This document shows positions 23,384 to 30,715 of a stretch of 35,177 nucleotides of DNA, piece after piece; position 1 is the stretch's first letter; each line of letters opens with the position of its first letter. The translations under genes and the position numbers were made by a program. The notes below the pieces were generated by a model, which was not told the DNA's origin, did not search any database, and saw only the letters and a list, made by a program, of their open reading frames with translations. Origin of the DNA: Ruminococcaceae bacterium UBA4871 (GTDB taxonomy: Bacteria > Bacillota > Clostridia > Oscillospirales > Acutalibacteraceae); contig DHDR01000003.1 of the NCBI GenBank assembly GCA_002399445.1, positions 62,129-97,305 of the forward strand. The letters run 5' to 3'.

Positions 23384-24775
23384 TTAAGCCTTTTCTGCAT
23401 TTGGGTATAATGCCATATCATACATAGCCTGCAGGCAGATTTGCGCATGCTGCATGAAACGTGTAAGATCGATGTTCTCATTTGAATTATGCAGACGGCG
23501 GTCTGGCTCATCAGGGAAGAACGGACCAAAGGCAACACCGCGGCCTTTCAGCTCACGGGCATAAGTGCCGCCGCCTGTTGCATACACATTTGGTTCTTTG
23601 CCCATCACAGTAGCATAGGAAGATTTCAGCAGGCGAATCAGTTCACTGTCTTCCGGCAGATAGAGAGGCAGACTTTCATTTGCCCGGCTGCAGCGAAGTT
23701 CATATGGTGTGCAGACTTTCTGTACCTGCGCAAGAATCGTTTCACCGTTTGCCGTAACCGGATAACGGATATCCAGCCCTGCATAAGTACTGTCAGTTCC
23801 CGCACGCACCAAGCCGAGGTTAAGAGTCAGCGGACCGGAAGGCTTGTCGCTCTGTTTTATGCCAAGCAGGTTACCGTCGTATTCTGTTTTGACCTTTTCG
23901 GCAAGGAACCAAAGCAGGTTACCCATTTCCCTGCGATTCAGAACTTTTGAAAGCAGCATAATGAGCTTTTCGGCAGCATTGATTCCTTCCTGCGGCTGCA
24001 TGGCGTGAGAAGAACGTCCCTGCGCGCTAATGCACAAGCCGTCCGGCGTTTTTGTGAAGCTGAAAGCTGTGTCGGATTCTGCAAGATGCATGAGAGCGGA
24101 AGCTTGTTCTGCGGAACAGACCACAACCGCCTCTGCTTTTGCAGGGACGGCATTCACAACTGTTCCGGAAGTGAAGTGGCGCACAGCGGAAGGTGTGTCT
24201 CCGCCCGTTAGGTCAAGGCGTAGGATTCCTTTTTCGCGGTTGCAGATGCCGTAATCGCTGTCCGGTGTAAAGCCAAAGACCGGCATTGGTTCAGAAGCAT
24301 AGTACTGCTCAATGTCGTTGCTGGCGACTTCTTCTCCGCAGCCAAAGATGACACGAATACGGCGCTTGGTTTTTAGACCGGCATCTTTCAATGCTTTTAA
24401 GCAGTAGAGCGCAACCACAGCGGCACCTTTGTCATCTGCAGTGCCGCGGCCATAAAGCAGGCCGCCTTTTTCCACAGTGGTAAACGGGTCTGTCTGCCAT
24501 TCGTCTCCGGCGGGAACGACATCAATGTGACATAAAACATCTGCATATTCGTTTCCGCTTCCATAGACAGCATGACCGGCGTAGTTCCCAACGTTTTTGG
24601 TTTCTAAGCCGAGATTTTTCGCTATCTTTAGAATTGTTTCCAGAGCGTGGGCATTTTCGCTGCCAAAAGGTTTCCCAGGCTGCGCTTCACTGACCACGGA
24701 AGGAATGGAAATCATGGTTTTCAAACTGTCCAGTATTTGACTTTTATAGGATAGAATGTGTTCTCCAAAAGGCAT
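23384..24775 (-). CDS. pepV: PepV-type M20 dipeptidase
   Basis: A cytoplasmic zinc dipeptidase of 463 residues, probably hydrolysing a broad range of dipeptides. Metal-site motifs run in M20 order: LCHIDVVPAGDEW (His and catalytic Asp), YGRGTADDKG (bridging Asp), FGCGEEVASND (general-base Glu pair), FTPDSDYG, and a C-terminal HNSNENI His. The lid or dimer-like insertion lies between about 200 and 330 (GRSSHAMQPQEGINAAEKL), as in PepV. ATG 24775 has AAAGGAG 8 bp upstream; the in-frame GTG at 24784 overlaps that site. It stands alone with a strong terminator. Confidence 0.92.
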   Translation of the reverse strand: MPFGEHILSYKSQILDSLKTMISIPSVVSEAQPGKPFGSENAHALETILKIAKNLGLETKNVGNYAGHAVYGSGNEYADVLCHIDVVPAGDEWQTDPFTTVEKGGLLYGRGTADDKGAAVVALYCLKALKDAGLKTKRRIRVIFGCGEEVASNDIEQYYASEPMPVFGFTPDSDYGICNREKGILRLDLTGGDTPSAVRHFTSGTVVNAVPAKAEAVVVCSAEQASALMHLAESDTAFSFTKTPDGLCISAQGRSSHAMQPQEGINAAEKLIMLLSKVLNRREMGNLLWFLAEKVKTEYDGNLLGIKQSDKPSGPLTLNLGLVRAGTDSTYAGLDIRYPVTANGETILAQVQKVCTPYELRCSRANESLPLYLPEDSELIRLLKSSYATVMGKEPNVYATGGGTYARELKGRGVAFGPFFPDEPDRRLHNSNENIDLTRFMQHAQICLQAMYDMALYPNAEKA

Positions 24776-24876
24776 AGCAAACACTCCTTTATACCGGAGG
24801 AGCCGGCAATTTTCAATACCTAGTATAGCACAGATTGTATCTTTCGAAAAGGCTTCGGCCTAGCTTTGAAAAATGC

Positions 24877-24905
24877 TTGCATTTTCGGGAAAAAACGTTT
24901 ATACT
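24877..24905 (+). promoter_or_regulatory. promoter of the SRP RNA gene
   Basis: TTGCAT (24877-24882), 17 bp, TATACT (24900-24905). The tmRNA promoter at 28517-28545 has the same two hexamers and spacing. Confidence 0.75.
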
Positions 24906-24912
24906 ATTACAG

Positions 24913-25136
24913 TGTCTGATAATCGTACGAGTGATGCCGGAAACAAAAGCAAGGCAGGAGCCGTGCGGCGGGATATGCAGATGGGCGGGCTCTGTGCGGC
25001 GGGGCGCCGTGAATCATGTCAGGCGGGGAACCGAGCAGCATTAAGCGGAGTGGCCCTGTGCGATGCAGGTTTGTCTGTCCATCTGTATATCCGGCGGTAT
25101 GGTAGCGCTAAAGCGTCTGCCTTGCTTTTGTTTTAT
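24913..25136 (+). ncRNA. ffs: signal recognition particle RNA (scRNA)
   Basis: The RNA of the signal recognition particle, which with Ffh targets membrane and secreted proteins. The domain IV signature is at 25016-25055: ATGTCAGGCGGGGAACCGAG then CAGCATTAAGCGG, with the GGAA tetraloop and the asymmetric AGCAG loop bound by Ffh. The 5' segment AAACAAAAGCAAGGCAG (24941-24957) is exactly complementary to CTGCCTTGCTTTTGTTT (25117-25133), closing the long rod and doubling as the terminator stem before a T-rich tail. The promoter puts the start near 24913; the mature 5' end may be closer to 24938. At about 195-225 nt it is shorter than the 271-nt B. subtilis RNA, and I could not identify a clear Alu domain. 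It sits just before dnaX as in Bacillus. Confidence 0.88.
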
Positions 25137-25234
25137 CCATTTCCATTTATATGTTAGGTTCAGCCTGTTTTTAGCATTTTGGAAACAGAATTTTCGGCAA
25201 GGAAGATTATGCTGCCGGAAGGGAGGTCTGTTCT

Positions 25235-26902
25235 GTGTATCAGGTGCTTTACCGCAAATGGCGGCCCAGAACTTTTTCTGATGTCGTTGGCCAGCCGCAG
25301 GTCACAAAGACGCTGCAGAATGAGCTGACAGCCGGCAGAATTGCGCATGCTTATCTCTTTACGGGATGCCGTGGTACCGGAAAGACGACATGTGCCAAGA
25401 TTCTGGCAAATGCCGTAAACTGTCTGAATCTCCAGAACGGCAATCCCTGCGGTGAGTGTGAGATTTGCCGGGGGGTACGGGACGGCAGCATGATGGATAT
25501 TGTCGAGATTGACGCCGCCAGTAATAATGGCGTTGACAGTATCCGTATGCTGCGGGAAGAAGCAAGCTTTACACCTGCAGTTGCAAAATACCGTGTCTAT
25601 ATTATTGACGAAGTGCATATGCTCTCGGCCGGTGCTTTCAACGCCTTGCTGAAAACGCTGGAGGAGCCGCCGTCTCATGTCATTTTCATTTTAGCGACGA
25701 CGGAAGTGCAGAAACTTCCGGCAACGATTCTGTCCCGCTGCCAGCGCTTTGATTTCCGGCGTATTCCACCGGAGGATATTGCTGCACGCCTGCAGTACAT
25801 TGCCGGGCAGGAGGGCGCATCGCTGGATGAGGAAGCGGCCATGCTGTTGGCACGGCTTGCAGACGGTGCTCTGCGTGATGCACTTTCCCTGTTGGATCAG
25901 TGCTTGGGCAGAAGCCAGCAGGTCACGGTTGAAATCGTGAATGAAGCGGCCGGACTCGTTAGTCGGGAACATCTTTTTCGGCTGGCAGATGCTGTCAGGG
26001 AACAGGACAGTGCCGCTGCATTATCGATCATTGATGAAATGCATAAGGCAGGAAAAGATATGGCCCGCTTATGTGAAGAATTTTCTGCACATTTGCGTTC
26101 CTTGATGCTGATTAAAATGATGCGGGATGCACGTTCTCTGGTTGCTGTGACAAATCGTGAATATGAGCAGTTGGAAAAACAGGCGCTTACGATGCCCATG
26201 CCTGTAATCCTGCATGGAATGGATACGATGCAGGATGCATTGGAACGGATGTATAGAGGCGTGGATAGGCGCACAGAGATAGAAATGGCATTTCTGCGTC
26301 TCTGCTGTCCAGAATTAGACGACAGTAAAGCGGCTCTTGTCCGGCGGATTGAAGCACTGGAAAAATGCACTTCGCAAGCAGCGATGGTTTCCAATCAGGG
26401 GACAAAGTCTGTTATGGTTCCGCAAAAATCAATCCCGCCTGAAACACCGCCGGCTAAGCCAGTGGACGTGGAGGAGGATTCCCCAGCCGCAAATAAAGCA
26501 GCAGAAACGGTTCAGCCTGTACCCGAAAATTCGGAAGCTGCAGCGGTTCCGGCTGCTGTAAAATCAGCCGCAGAGCTTGCTGAACATGCTGTCCCACTGG
26601 AGGAGTGGCCGGAGATTCTTCAGGAACTGCAGCAGTATTCTCACACCATAGCCTCTGCATTCCGCGGCACGAGAGCTTTTGTCAGCGGCAGCTATGTGCT
26701 TATTGATTCCACGAATGAGATGGCTTTCAGTCTTCTGCGGGAACCATCCCAGCGGAACAGTATGCGCCATGCGATTCAGCATGTGACGGGAAAAGTTTAT
26801 AAGCTGGGGCCTTACCGGCCAGTCGAAGAAAAGAAGCAGGACCCTTTGCAGGCATTGGCAGAACGCGCGGAACAACAAGGAATTGATGTCATAAAAGGTT
26901 AA
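25235..26902 (+). CDS. dnaX: DNA polymerase III subunit gamma/tau DnaX
   Basis: The clamp-loader ATPase subunit that loads the sliding clamp and ties the replicase together. Residues 1-220 are the AAA+ domain: Walker A GCRGTGKTT at 44-52, a zinc module (CGECEICRG and an upstream Cys), Walker B with sensor region VYIIDEVHMLSAGAFNALLKTLEEPP, and the SRC arginine finger in ILSRCQRFDFR. Domain III follows; residues 385-450 are a Pro/Ala/Glu-rich linker and the end is a tau-like tail, 555 residues in all. It starts with GTG at 25235, 8 bp after GGGAGG. No A-rich frameshift site for a separate gamma form was seen. It leads dnaX-ybaB-recR. Confidence 0.97.
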   Translation: MYQVLYRKWRPRTFSDVVGQPQVTKTLQNELTAGRIAHAYLFTGCRGTGKTTCAKILANAVNCLNLQNGNPCGECEICRGVRDGSMMDIVEIDAASNNGVDSIRMLREEASFTPAVAKYRVYIIDEVHMLSAGAFNALLKTLEEPPSHVIFILATTEVQKLPATILSRCQRFDFRRIPPEDIAARLQYIAGQEGASLDEEAAMLLARLADGALRDALSLLDQCLGRSQQVTVEIVNEAAGLVSREHLFRLADAVREQDSAAALSIIDEMHKAGKDMARLCEEFSAHLRSLMLIKMMRDARSLVAVTNREYEQLEKQALTMPMPVILHGMDTMQDALERMYRGVDRRTEIEMAFLRLCCPELDDSKAALVRRIEALEKCTSQAAMVSNQGTKSVMVPQKSIPPETPPAKPVDVEEDSPAANKAAETVQPVPENSEAAAVPAAVKSAAELAEHAVPLEEWPEILQELQQYSHTIASAFRGTRAFVSGSYVLIDSTNEMAFSLLREPSQRNSMRHAIQHVTGKVYKLGPYRPVEEKKQDPLQALAERAEQQGIDVIKG

Positions 26903-26922
26903 TGGCAGACTGCAAATTTTGC

Positions 26923-26951
26923 TTGACCTTTTGTAGAGAAATGTATATGAT
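26923..26951 (+). promoter_or_regulatory. internal promoter ahead of ybaB-recR
   Basis: TTGACC (26923-26928), 17 bp, TATGAT (26946-26951), in the 110-bp gap after dnaX. It would let ybaB and recR be made independently of dnaX. Confidence 0.6.
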
Positions 26952-27012
26952 TGAGAAACAGCATGCACTTCATGCATGTATCAAGAGTGTCAAATTCGGA
27001 GGGATATTTATT

Positions 27013-27354
27013 ATGAAAGCAAGAGTTCCGCAGAGCAGAGGCCCGCAGAATCTTCAGCAAATTGCAAAACAGGCGCAGAAACTGCAGGAAAACATGGATG
27101 CGCTTTCGAAAGAACTGGATGAAAAAGAATATACCGCAACTTCCGGCGGGGATGCTGTAAAGGCCACTGTCCTTGGCAAAATGGAAATTAAGAGCATTGA
27201 AATCAAACCGGAAGTTGTGGATCCGGATGACATTGAGATGCTTTCAGACCTTGTGATGGGCGCGGTTAATGAGGCACTTCGGGCGGCTGCAGATGATAAG
27301 AGCCAGCAGATGGAAGCCCTCTCCGGCGGCCTGAATGTTCCGGGACTGTTCTGA
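27013..27354 (+). CDS. ybaB: YbaB/EbfC family nucleoid-associated protein
   Basis: A small DNA-binding protein of 113 residues that dimerises in a tweezer shape. The coiled N-terminal helix (QNLQQIAKQAQKLQENMDALSKELDEKEYTATSGGDAVKATV) and the closing block PEVVDPDDIEMLSDLVMGAVNEALRAA match the family closely. ATG 27013 has GGAGGG 9 bp upstream; the frame runs further back to 26902 only through the promoter. It lies between dnaX and recR, the almost universal arrangement, with recR 2 bp after its stop. Confidence 0.95.
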   Translation: MKARVPQSRGPQNLQQIAKQAQKLQENMDALSKELDEKEYTATSGGDAVKATVLGKMEIKSIEIKPEVVDPDDIEMLSDLVMGAVNEALRAAADDKSQQMEALSGGLNVPGLF

Positions 27355-27356
27355 GA

Positions 27357-27959
27357 ATGGCAGGATATCAGGTAGCACCGCTTGCCCGTCTGGTGGAACA
27401 GTTCGAGCAGCTGCCGGGAATCGGACACAAAAGTGCCGAACGTTTGGCCTATCATGTGCTGAACATGTCCAAGGAGCAAGTGCAGGCATTTGCAAGCTCG
27501 CTTTTAGAAGCACATCAAAAAATTCACTACTGTAAAATATGCTGTAACTTGACAGATCAGGAACTCTGCCCCATCTGCCGCGATGATAATCGGGATAAGT
27601 CTGTCATCTGTGTTGTGGAAGATCCGCGTGATGTGACGGCAATGGAACGCACAAATGAATATTGCGGTTCTTACCATGTTCTGCACGGTACGATTTCCCC
27701 CCTTTCTGATATAGGTCCGGATCAGCTGTGCATAAAGGAATTGCTCAGCCGTGTGCAGAACGGCAGTGTAAAAGAAGTCATTATGGCTACCAATCCGACT
27801 GTGGAAGGGGAAGCCACAGCTATGTATATTTCCCGTCTGCTGAAACCGTTGGGGGTAAAAGTCACACGCCTTGCCTATGGGATTCCCGTAGGCGGTGATT
27901 TGGAATACGCGGATGAAGTGACCCTTTTACGTGCATTAGAGGGGCGCAGCGAACTGTAA
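27357..27959 (+). CDS. recR: recombination mediator protein RecR
   Basis: It acts with RecO/RecF to load RecA at single-stranded gaps. In order: helix-hairpin-helix (LPGIGHKSAERLA, residues 19-31), the Cys4 zinc finger (Cys59, Cys62, Cys71, Cys74), the Toprim domain beginning VICVVEDPRDV with the acidic residues, HGTISPLSDIGPD, TNPTVEGEATAMYI, and the C-terminal Walker-B-like RLAYGIPVGGDLEYADEVTLLRAL. At 200 residues the length is standard. It starts 2 bp after ybaB, probably translationally coupled because no strong ribosome binding site is visible. Confidence 0.97.
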   Translation: MAGYQVAPLARLVEQFEQLPGIGHKSAERLAYHVLNMSKEQVQAFASSLLEAHQKIHYCKICCNLTDQELCPICRDDNRDKSVICVVEDPRDVTAMERTNEYCGSYHVLHGTISPLSDIGPDQLCIKELLSRVQNGSVKEVIMATNPTVEGEATAMYISRLLKPLGVKVTRLAYGIPVGGDLEYADEVTLLRALEGRSEL

Positions 27960-27962
27960 AAT

Positions 27963-27990
27963 CGACTGCTTTTTCAGAAGCAGTCTTTTA
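27963..27990 (+). terminator. terminator of dnaX-ybaB-recR
   Basis: GACTGCTT/AAGCAGTC stem with a 6-nt loop, followed by TTTTAG, 4 bp after the recR stop. Confidence 0.85.
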
Positions 27991-28027
27991 GAATTAAAGT
28001 AAAACCACAGAAATGGGGGGGGACGCC

Positions 28028-28495
28028 ATGAAGAAGGAAAATTTAAAAACCATTGCCCGCAACAAAAAGGCGTACCATGACTATTTTGTGGATGAAAGCT
28101 ATGAGGCGGGGATTGAGTTGTGTGGGACAGAAGTGAAATCTCTGCGTAATGGCAGATGCAATCTGAAAGATGCCTGGTGCTCCATTGAAGATGGCGAACT
28201 GCTCATCCATGGAATGCACATCAGTCCTTATGAACATGGCAACGTTTTTAACCGCGATCCGGTGAGAGTGCGTCGCCTCTTAATGCATAAAAAAGAGATT
28301 ATGCATCTTTTTGGCATTGTGAAACAGAAGGGATATTCACTTATTCCACTTTCAATATATTTTAAGGGCAGTCTGGTCAAAGTGCAGGTTGGGCTCTGCC
28401 GTGGCAAGAAGCTTTATGATAAGCGGGCAGATTTGGCTGCCCGCGCAGCTAAGCGGGACATTGACCGTGCTATGAAAACACGCATTCGGATGTAA
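28028..28495 (+). CDS. smpB: SsrA-binding protein SmpB
   Basis: It binds the tRNA-like end of tmRNA and brings it to stalled ribosomes for trans-translation. The 155-residue protein shows ARNKKAYHDYFVDESYEAGIELCGTEVKSLRNGRCNLKDAW (the OB-fold RNA-binding face), HISPYEHGN, KKEIMHLFG and the basic tail KRDIDRAMKTRI, which enters the decoding centre. ATG 28028 is chosen; an ATG at 28013 lies on the ribosome binding site. That site is an unbroken run of eight G (28015-28022) with 5 bp spacing. It precedes ssrA, its RNA partner. Confidence 0.97.
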   Translation: MKKENLKTIARNKKAYHDYFVDESYEAGIELCGTEVKSLRNGRCNLKDAWCSIEDGELLIHGMHISPYEHGNVFNRDPVRVRRLLMHKKEIMHLFGIVKQKGYSLIPLSIYFKGSLVKVQVGLCRGKKLYDKRADLAARAAKRDIDRAMKTRIRM

Positions 28496-28516
28496 ATATC
28501 CAGTTTTTACAGGCAC

Positions 28517-28545
28517 TTGCATTTTACATCCTTTTGTTGTATACT
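28517..28545 (+). promoter_or_regulatory. promoter of ssrA
   Basis: TTGCAT (28517-28522), 17 bp, TATACT (28540-28545). It predicts a start near 28552 and a 5' leader of about 30 nt removed by RNase P. Confidence 0.7.
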
Positions 28546-28582
28546 AATAGCACTCTGGAAGTGGGAAATTTCCAGTTTTTAT

Positions 28583-28982
28583 GGGGATGTAAAGGTTTCG
28601 ACGGGGGTCGTGAGCCTTGGTAAGCGAGCAGCGGGGCGGGACCGCTTCATCAATCCGCACCTTAAATTTAGATGAGAAATCCTCTAAAAAGAACAGCAAT
28701 GTCATGAACGTTAACTTTAATAACAATTATGGGATGGCTGTTGCAGCTTAATTAAAAAGCTGCCGTCCTCTCCGGGAGTACCGCGGCCCGGTTGAGGGCG
28801 TAACTTAGCGGTGAACGTGAGCCGGATGTTGTCTCACATTTGGCCATGATTTTGAGGCTGCCAGTGCAGGGGGCCTGCCTGTTCGGCATCATGTATTGGG
28901 AGAAGTAAATGATAGGCTGCGCTCGAAGAAATCCAAGGTAAGTGGCTTTCGGACAGGGGTCCGACTCCCCTCATCTCCACCA
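28583..28982 (+). ncRNA. ssrA: transfer-messenger RNA (tmRNA)
   Basis: The tRNA-mRNA hybrid that rescues stalled ribosomes and tags the broken protein for degradation. The 5' acceptor strand GGGGATG (28583-28589) pairs with CATCTCC (28972-28978), followed by A and an encoded CCA (28980-28982). AAAGGTTTCGACGGGG is the universal 5' signature, and GGACAGGGGTCCGACTCCCC forms the T arm. The tag frame ends ..NYGMAVAA then TAA at 28749-28751, inside the usual stop hairpin (GCAGCTTAATTAAAAAGCTGC). The region between carries several pseudoknot-like GC stems. The length of 400 nt is within the usual range. The 3' end is the apparent integration site of the neighbouring element. Confidence 0.96.
28945..28982. 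other. probable attachment site (attL) in the 3' end of ssrA
   Basis: The T arm and acceptor end of ssrA directly border the integrase gene 46 bp away, the standard arrangement for elements that use tmRNA genes as attachment site and rebuild the 3' end on insertion. The partner repeat (attR) is not in this window, so the core length is unknown. Confidence 0.55.
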
Positions 28983-28986
28983 TGTA

Positions 28987-29030
28987 TGAATTCTCGGAAT
29001 CCAGTGTTAGTGCGGGTTTCGGGAATTTTT
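28987..29030 (+). terminator. terminator after ssrA (on the element side)
   Basis: AATTCTCGGAATCC pairs with GGGTTTCGGGAATT (several G-U pairs), with an 11-nt loop and a T-rich tail that overlaps the integrase stop codon. It lies beyond the ssrA 3' end, so it was probably brought by the integrated element. Confidence 0.75.
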
Positions 29031-30252
29031 ATTTTTCTCTGTCATTTAATTTGGTCGTTGTTTGGTCGTTACTGGTCTGTATTGCATTGACAACTTGCTT
29101 TACAGCGGCGGCTTTTGCATAGGCCACCTCATGGGTGTAGATATTGAGTGTGATGGTAGCGTTGGAATGCCCAAGTACACCGGATACTGTTTCAACATCT
29201 ATACCGTGGTATACCATCTGTGTTGCTGCAAAGTGGCGAAAGGAGTGCAGACCGTAAAAATTAAATCCGTGCTTCTGACAATAGCGGTTCAGCCAGTTAT
29301 ACATCGACGAATTAGCCAAAAAGCGTCCCGTATCATTTACAAAGACGTGGTTCTCTTGGTCGTTCCACTGATCGCCTACTTTCAGTTTATTTTCTGATTC
29401 TTGCAAGTGCAATTTTCGAAGTATTTCAATTATTTCTGCTGGCAGTTTAAGACAGCGGACGGATGATTCAGATTTCGGGCTGTCCGTATACACACCCTTT
29501 TCCTTCGTATACTCTGATTCCTGTTTTATTGATATAACTCCGGTATTAAAATCAATGTTGTCCCAGGTAAGGCCAAGTCCCTCTCCCTTGCGATAGCCTA
29601 TGCTCGCAATCAGTACAAAAAAGGCATAACGGACAAGGGGTGCATCTGCTTGCATAGCATTGAGTATTTGTTGTACATCTTCGGCGGTGTAAACCTTACG
29701 CTTTTCTTTCTTTGTCTTAGCAATCTTGATATTGTGACATGGGTTGCTGGGTATCATTTCAAGATCAACAGCATAGCTCATAATCGTAGATACAAAAGAC
29801 AAATAATTGCGTACTGTTTTTTCCGACAGCGTTTCTTTGCCGGTGCAAGTTTTAGTCTTGGTATGCTTAATACCCGGCTCCTGCAGGTTGTTGATAAAAC
29901 GCTGCACGACTGCATGAGTGACCTTATCCACCCGCAAGTGTCCTATTGCTGCATAGGTACGTTTAGTCATTCTACGATAACTGTCACGAGTATTTTCCTT
30001 CAGCTTACCGTTATCAACGCAATCATGAAAAAACTGCTCTGCAAATACCTCAAATTTTATATTGCCGCTTGCGGCTAACTTTGAATTCTCAAACAGTACA
30101 GCTTGTCTGTTAACCTCTTTTTTAGCTTGCCGTTCTGTCATTTCGGGTGGCGGCGTCCATGTCATAGATCGCATTATTTGCTTTCCGTGCACATCATAAC
30201 CATCGGATACGCGAATACGATAACTATCTCCGCGCTTTTGAATTGTTGCCAT
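29029..30252 (-). CDS. int: tyrosine recombinase integrase
   Basis: It catalyses integration and, with an excisionase, excision of the element. The 407-residue phage/ICE-type protein has an N-terminal arm-binding domain (residues about 1-60, IQKRGDSYRIRVSDGYDVHG), a SAM-like core-binding domain (about 65-165), and the catalytic domain (about 185-385) with Arg221 (IGYRKGEGL), His336 and Arg339 (LHSFRH), His362 (LGHSN) and the nucleophile Tyr372 (LNIYTH), so it is complete. ATG 30252 has AAAGGAGG 9 bp upstream; the frame extending to 30324 runs through a terminator hairpin. It points at ssrA. Confidence 0.95.
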   Translation of the reverse strand: MATIQKRGDSYRIRVSDGYDVHGKQIMRSMTWTPPPEMTERQAKKEVNRQAVLFENSKLAASGNIKFEVFAEQFFHDCVDNGKLKENTRDSYRRMTKRTYAAIGHLRVDKVTHAVVQRFINNLQEPGIKHTKTKTCTGKETLSEKTVRNYLSFVSTIMSYAVDLEMIPSNPCHNIKIAKTKKEKRKVYTAEDVQQILNAMQADAPLVRYAFFVLIASIGYRKGEGLGLTWDNIDFNTGVISIKQESEYTKEKGVYTDSPKSESSVRCLKLPAEIIEILRKLHLQESENKLKVGDQWNDQENHVFVNDTGRFLANSSMYNWLNRYCQKHGFNFYGLHSFRHFAATQMVYHGIDVETVSGVLGHSNATITLNIYTHEVAYAKAAAVKQVVNAIQTSNDQTTTKLNDREK

Positions 30253-30268
30253 AAAAAGGACCTCCTTT

Positions 30269-30290
30269 AAAAAAGGGCATAAAAATGCCC
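30269..30290 (-). terminator. intrinsic terminator immediately before the integrase ribosome binding site
   Basis: On the minus strand GGGCAT-TTTT-ATGCCC (30290-30275) is followed by six T (30274-30269), then directly AAAGGAGG. It lies in the integrase leader, so it should attenuate integrase expression. Confidence 0.65.
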
Positions 30291-30312
30291 GGACTGTTGA
30301 TTTCAGGCCGGG
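30288..30312 (-). promoter_or_regulatory. antiterminator-like hairpin overlapping the integrase leader terminator
   Basis: On the minus strand CCCGG.CTG pairs with CAG.CCGGG around a 7-nt loop. Its last three G are also the first three G of the terminator stem, so the two hairpins exclude each other. Confidence 0.45.
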
Positions 30313-30579
30313 TTTGGAGTACAATATTTAAGCAATTATCTATTGTGCTCCGGCTCCGACCGGCGCTTGTCCTGCTACTGGGTGCAACCAGCAGCGGGAC
30401 TTTTCTATATCAATTCGTCATTTTAACGAATCAAAATAAGCTCAATTTATGTTAATTTGCACTGAATTAAGTGCTTGTAATTTTTGTACTCCTTCGTGTA
30501 CTTCCGTTTAGTTCAATGAAATTAAAAGCGTGCAAATGTTTAGATTATACAGTGCTGAAATCCTTGTGAGTTTTTACTC

Positions 30580-30609
30580 TTTACAGATTTACCAAGTCTG
30601 TTTTATTAT
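30580..30609 (+). promoter_or_regulatory. candidate promoter of the antirepressor gene
   Basis: TTTACA (30580-30585), 18 bp, TATTAT (30604-30609). Palindromes follow at the transcript start: ACAACGTTGT (30616-30625) and CACCG-aaa-CGGTG (30626-30638). Confidence 0.4.
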
Positions 30610-30639
30610 ACGGGTACAACGTTGTCACCGAAACGGTGG

Positions 30640-30695
30640 TCAGCAGGGGAAAACGAATGAGCGGGGATATGCCCCCGCCGTCCCCTTCCTTTTGA
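30640..30695 (+). promoter_or_regulatory. GC-rich leader hairpin of the antirepressor gene
   Basis: Nested stems AGGGGA/TCCCCT (outer) and GCGGGG/CCCCGC (inner), followed by TTCCTTTTG and then the AGGGAGG ribosome binding site. It may be an attenuator or a leftover terminator. Confidence 0.4.
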
Positions 30696-30715
30696 ATGTA
30701 CAGGGAGGTACCCTA

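Larger units (their letters stand above)
30253..30715. other. divergent control region between integrase and antirepressor
   Basis: This 460-bp gene-free region is unusually rich in inverted repeats: the integrase leader hairpins (30269-30312), a 34-bp imperfect palindrome (30317-30350, GAG.ACAATA...TATTGT.CTC), a rightward terminator-like hairpin (about 30369-30410, GTCC.GCT.CTGG/CCAG.AGC.GGAC then TTTT), and a candidate promoter with palindromes before the antirepressor. It probably holds integrase arm sites and regulator sites. Confidence 0.5.

Noticed and set aside
24835..25157. Two plus-strand frames of 69 and 94 codons before dnaX
   Set aside because: They overlap the SRP RNA, whose domain IV and end helix explain the sequence.
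25235..26902. Programmed frameshift producing a short gamma form of DnaX
   Set aside because: No A-rich slippery heptamer with a following hairpin was found in the region where a gamma-type protein would end.
28896..29090. 64-codon plus-strand frame at the end of ssrA
   Set aside because: It runs from tmRNA through the terminator into antisense integrase; not a gene.
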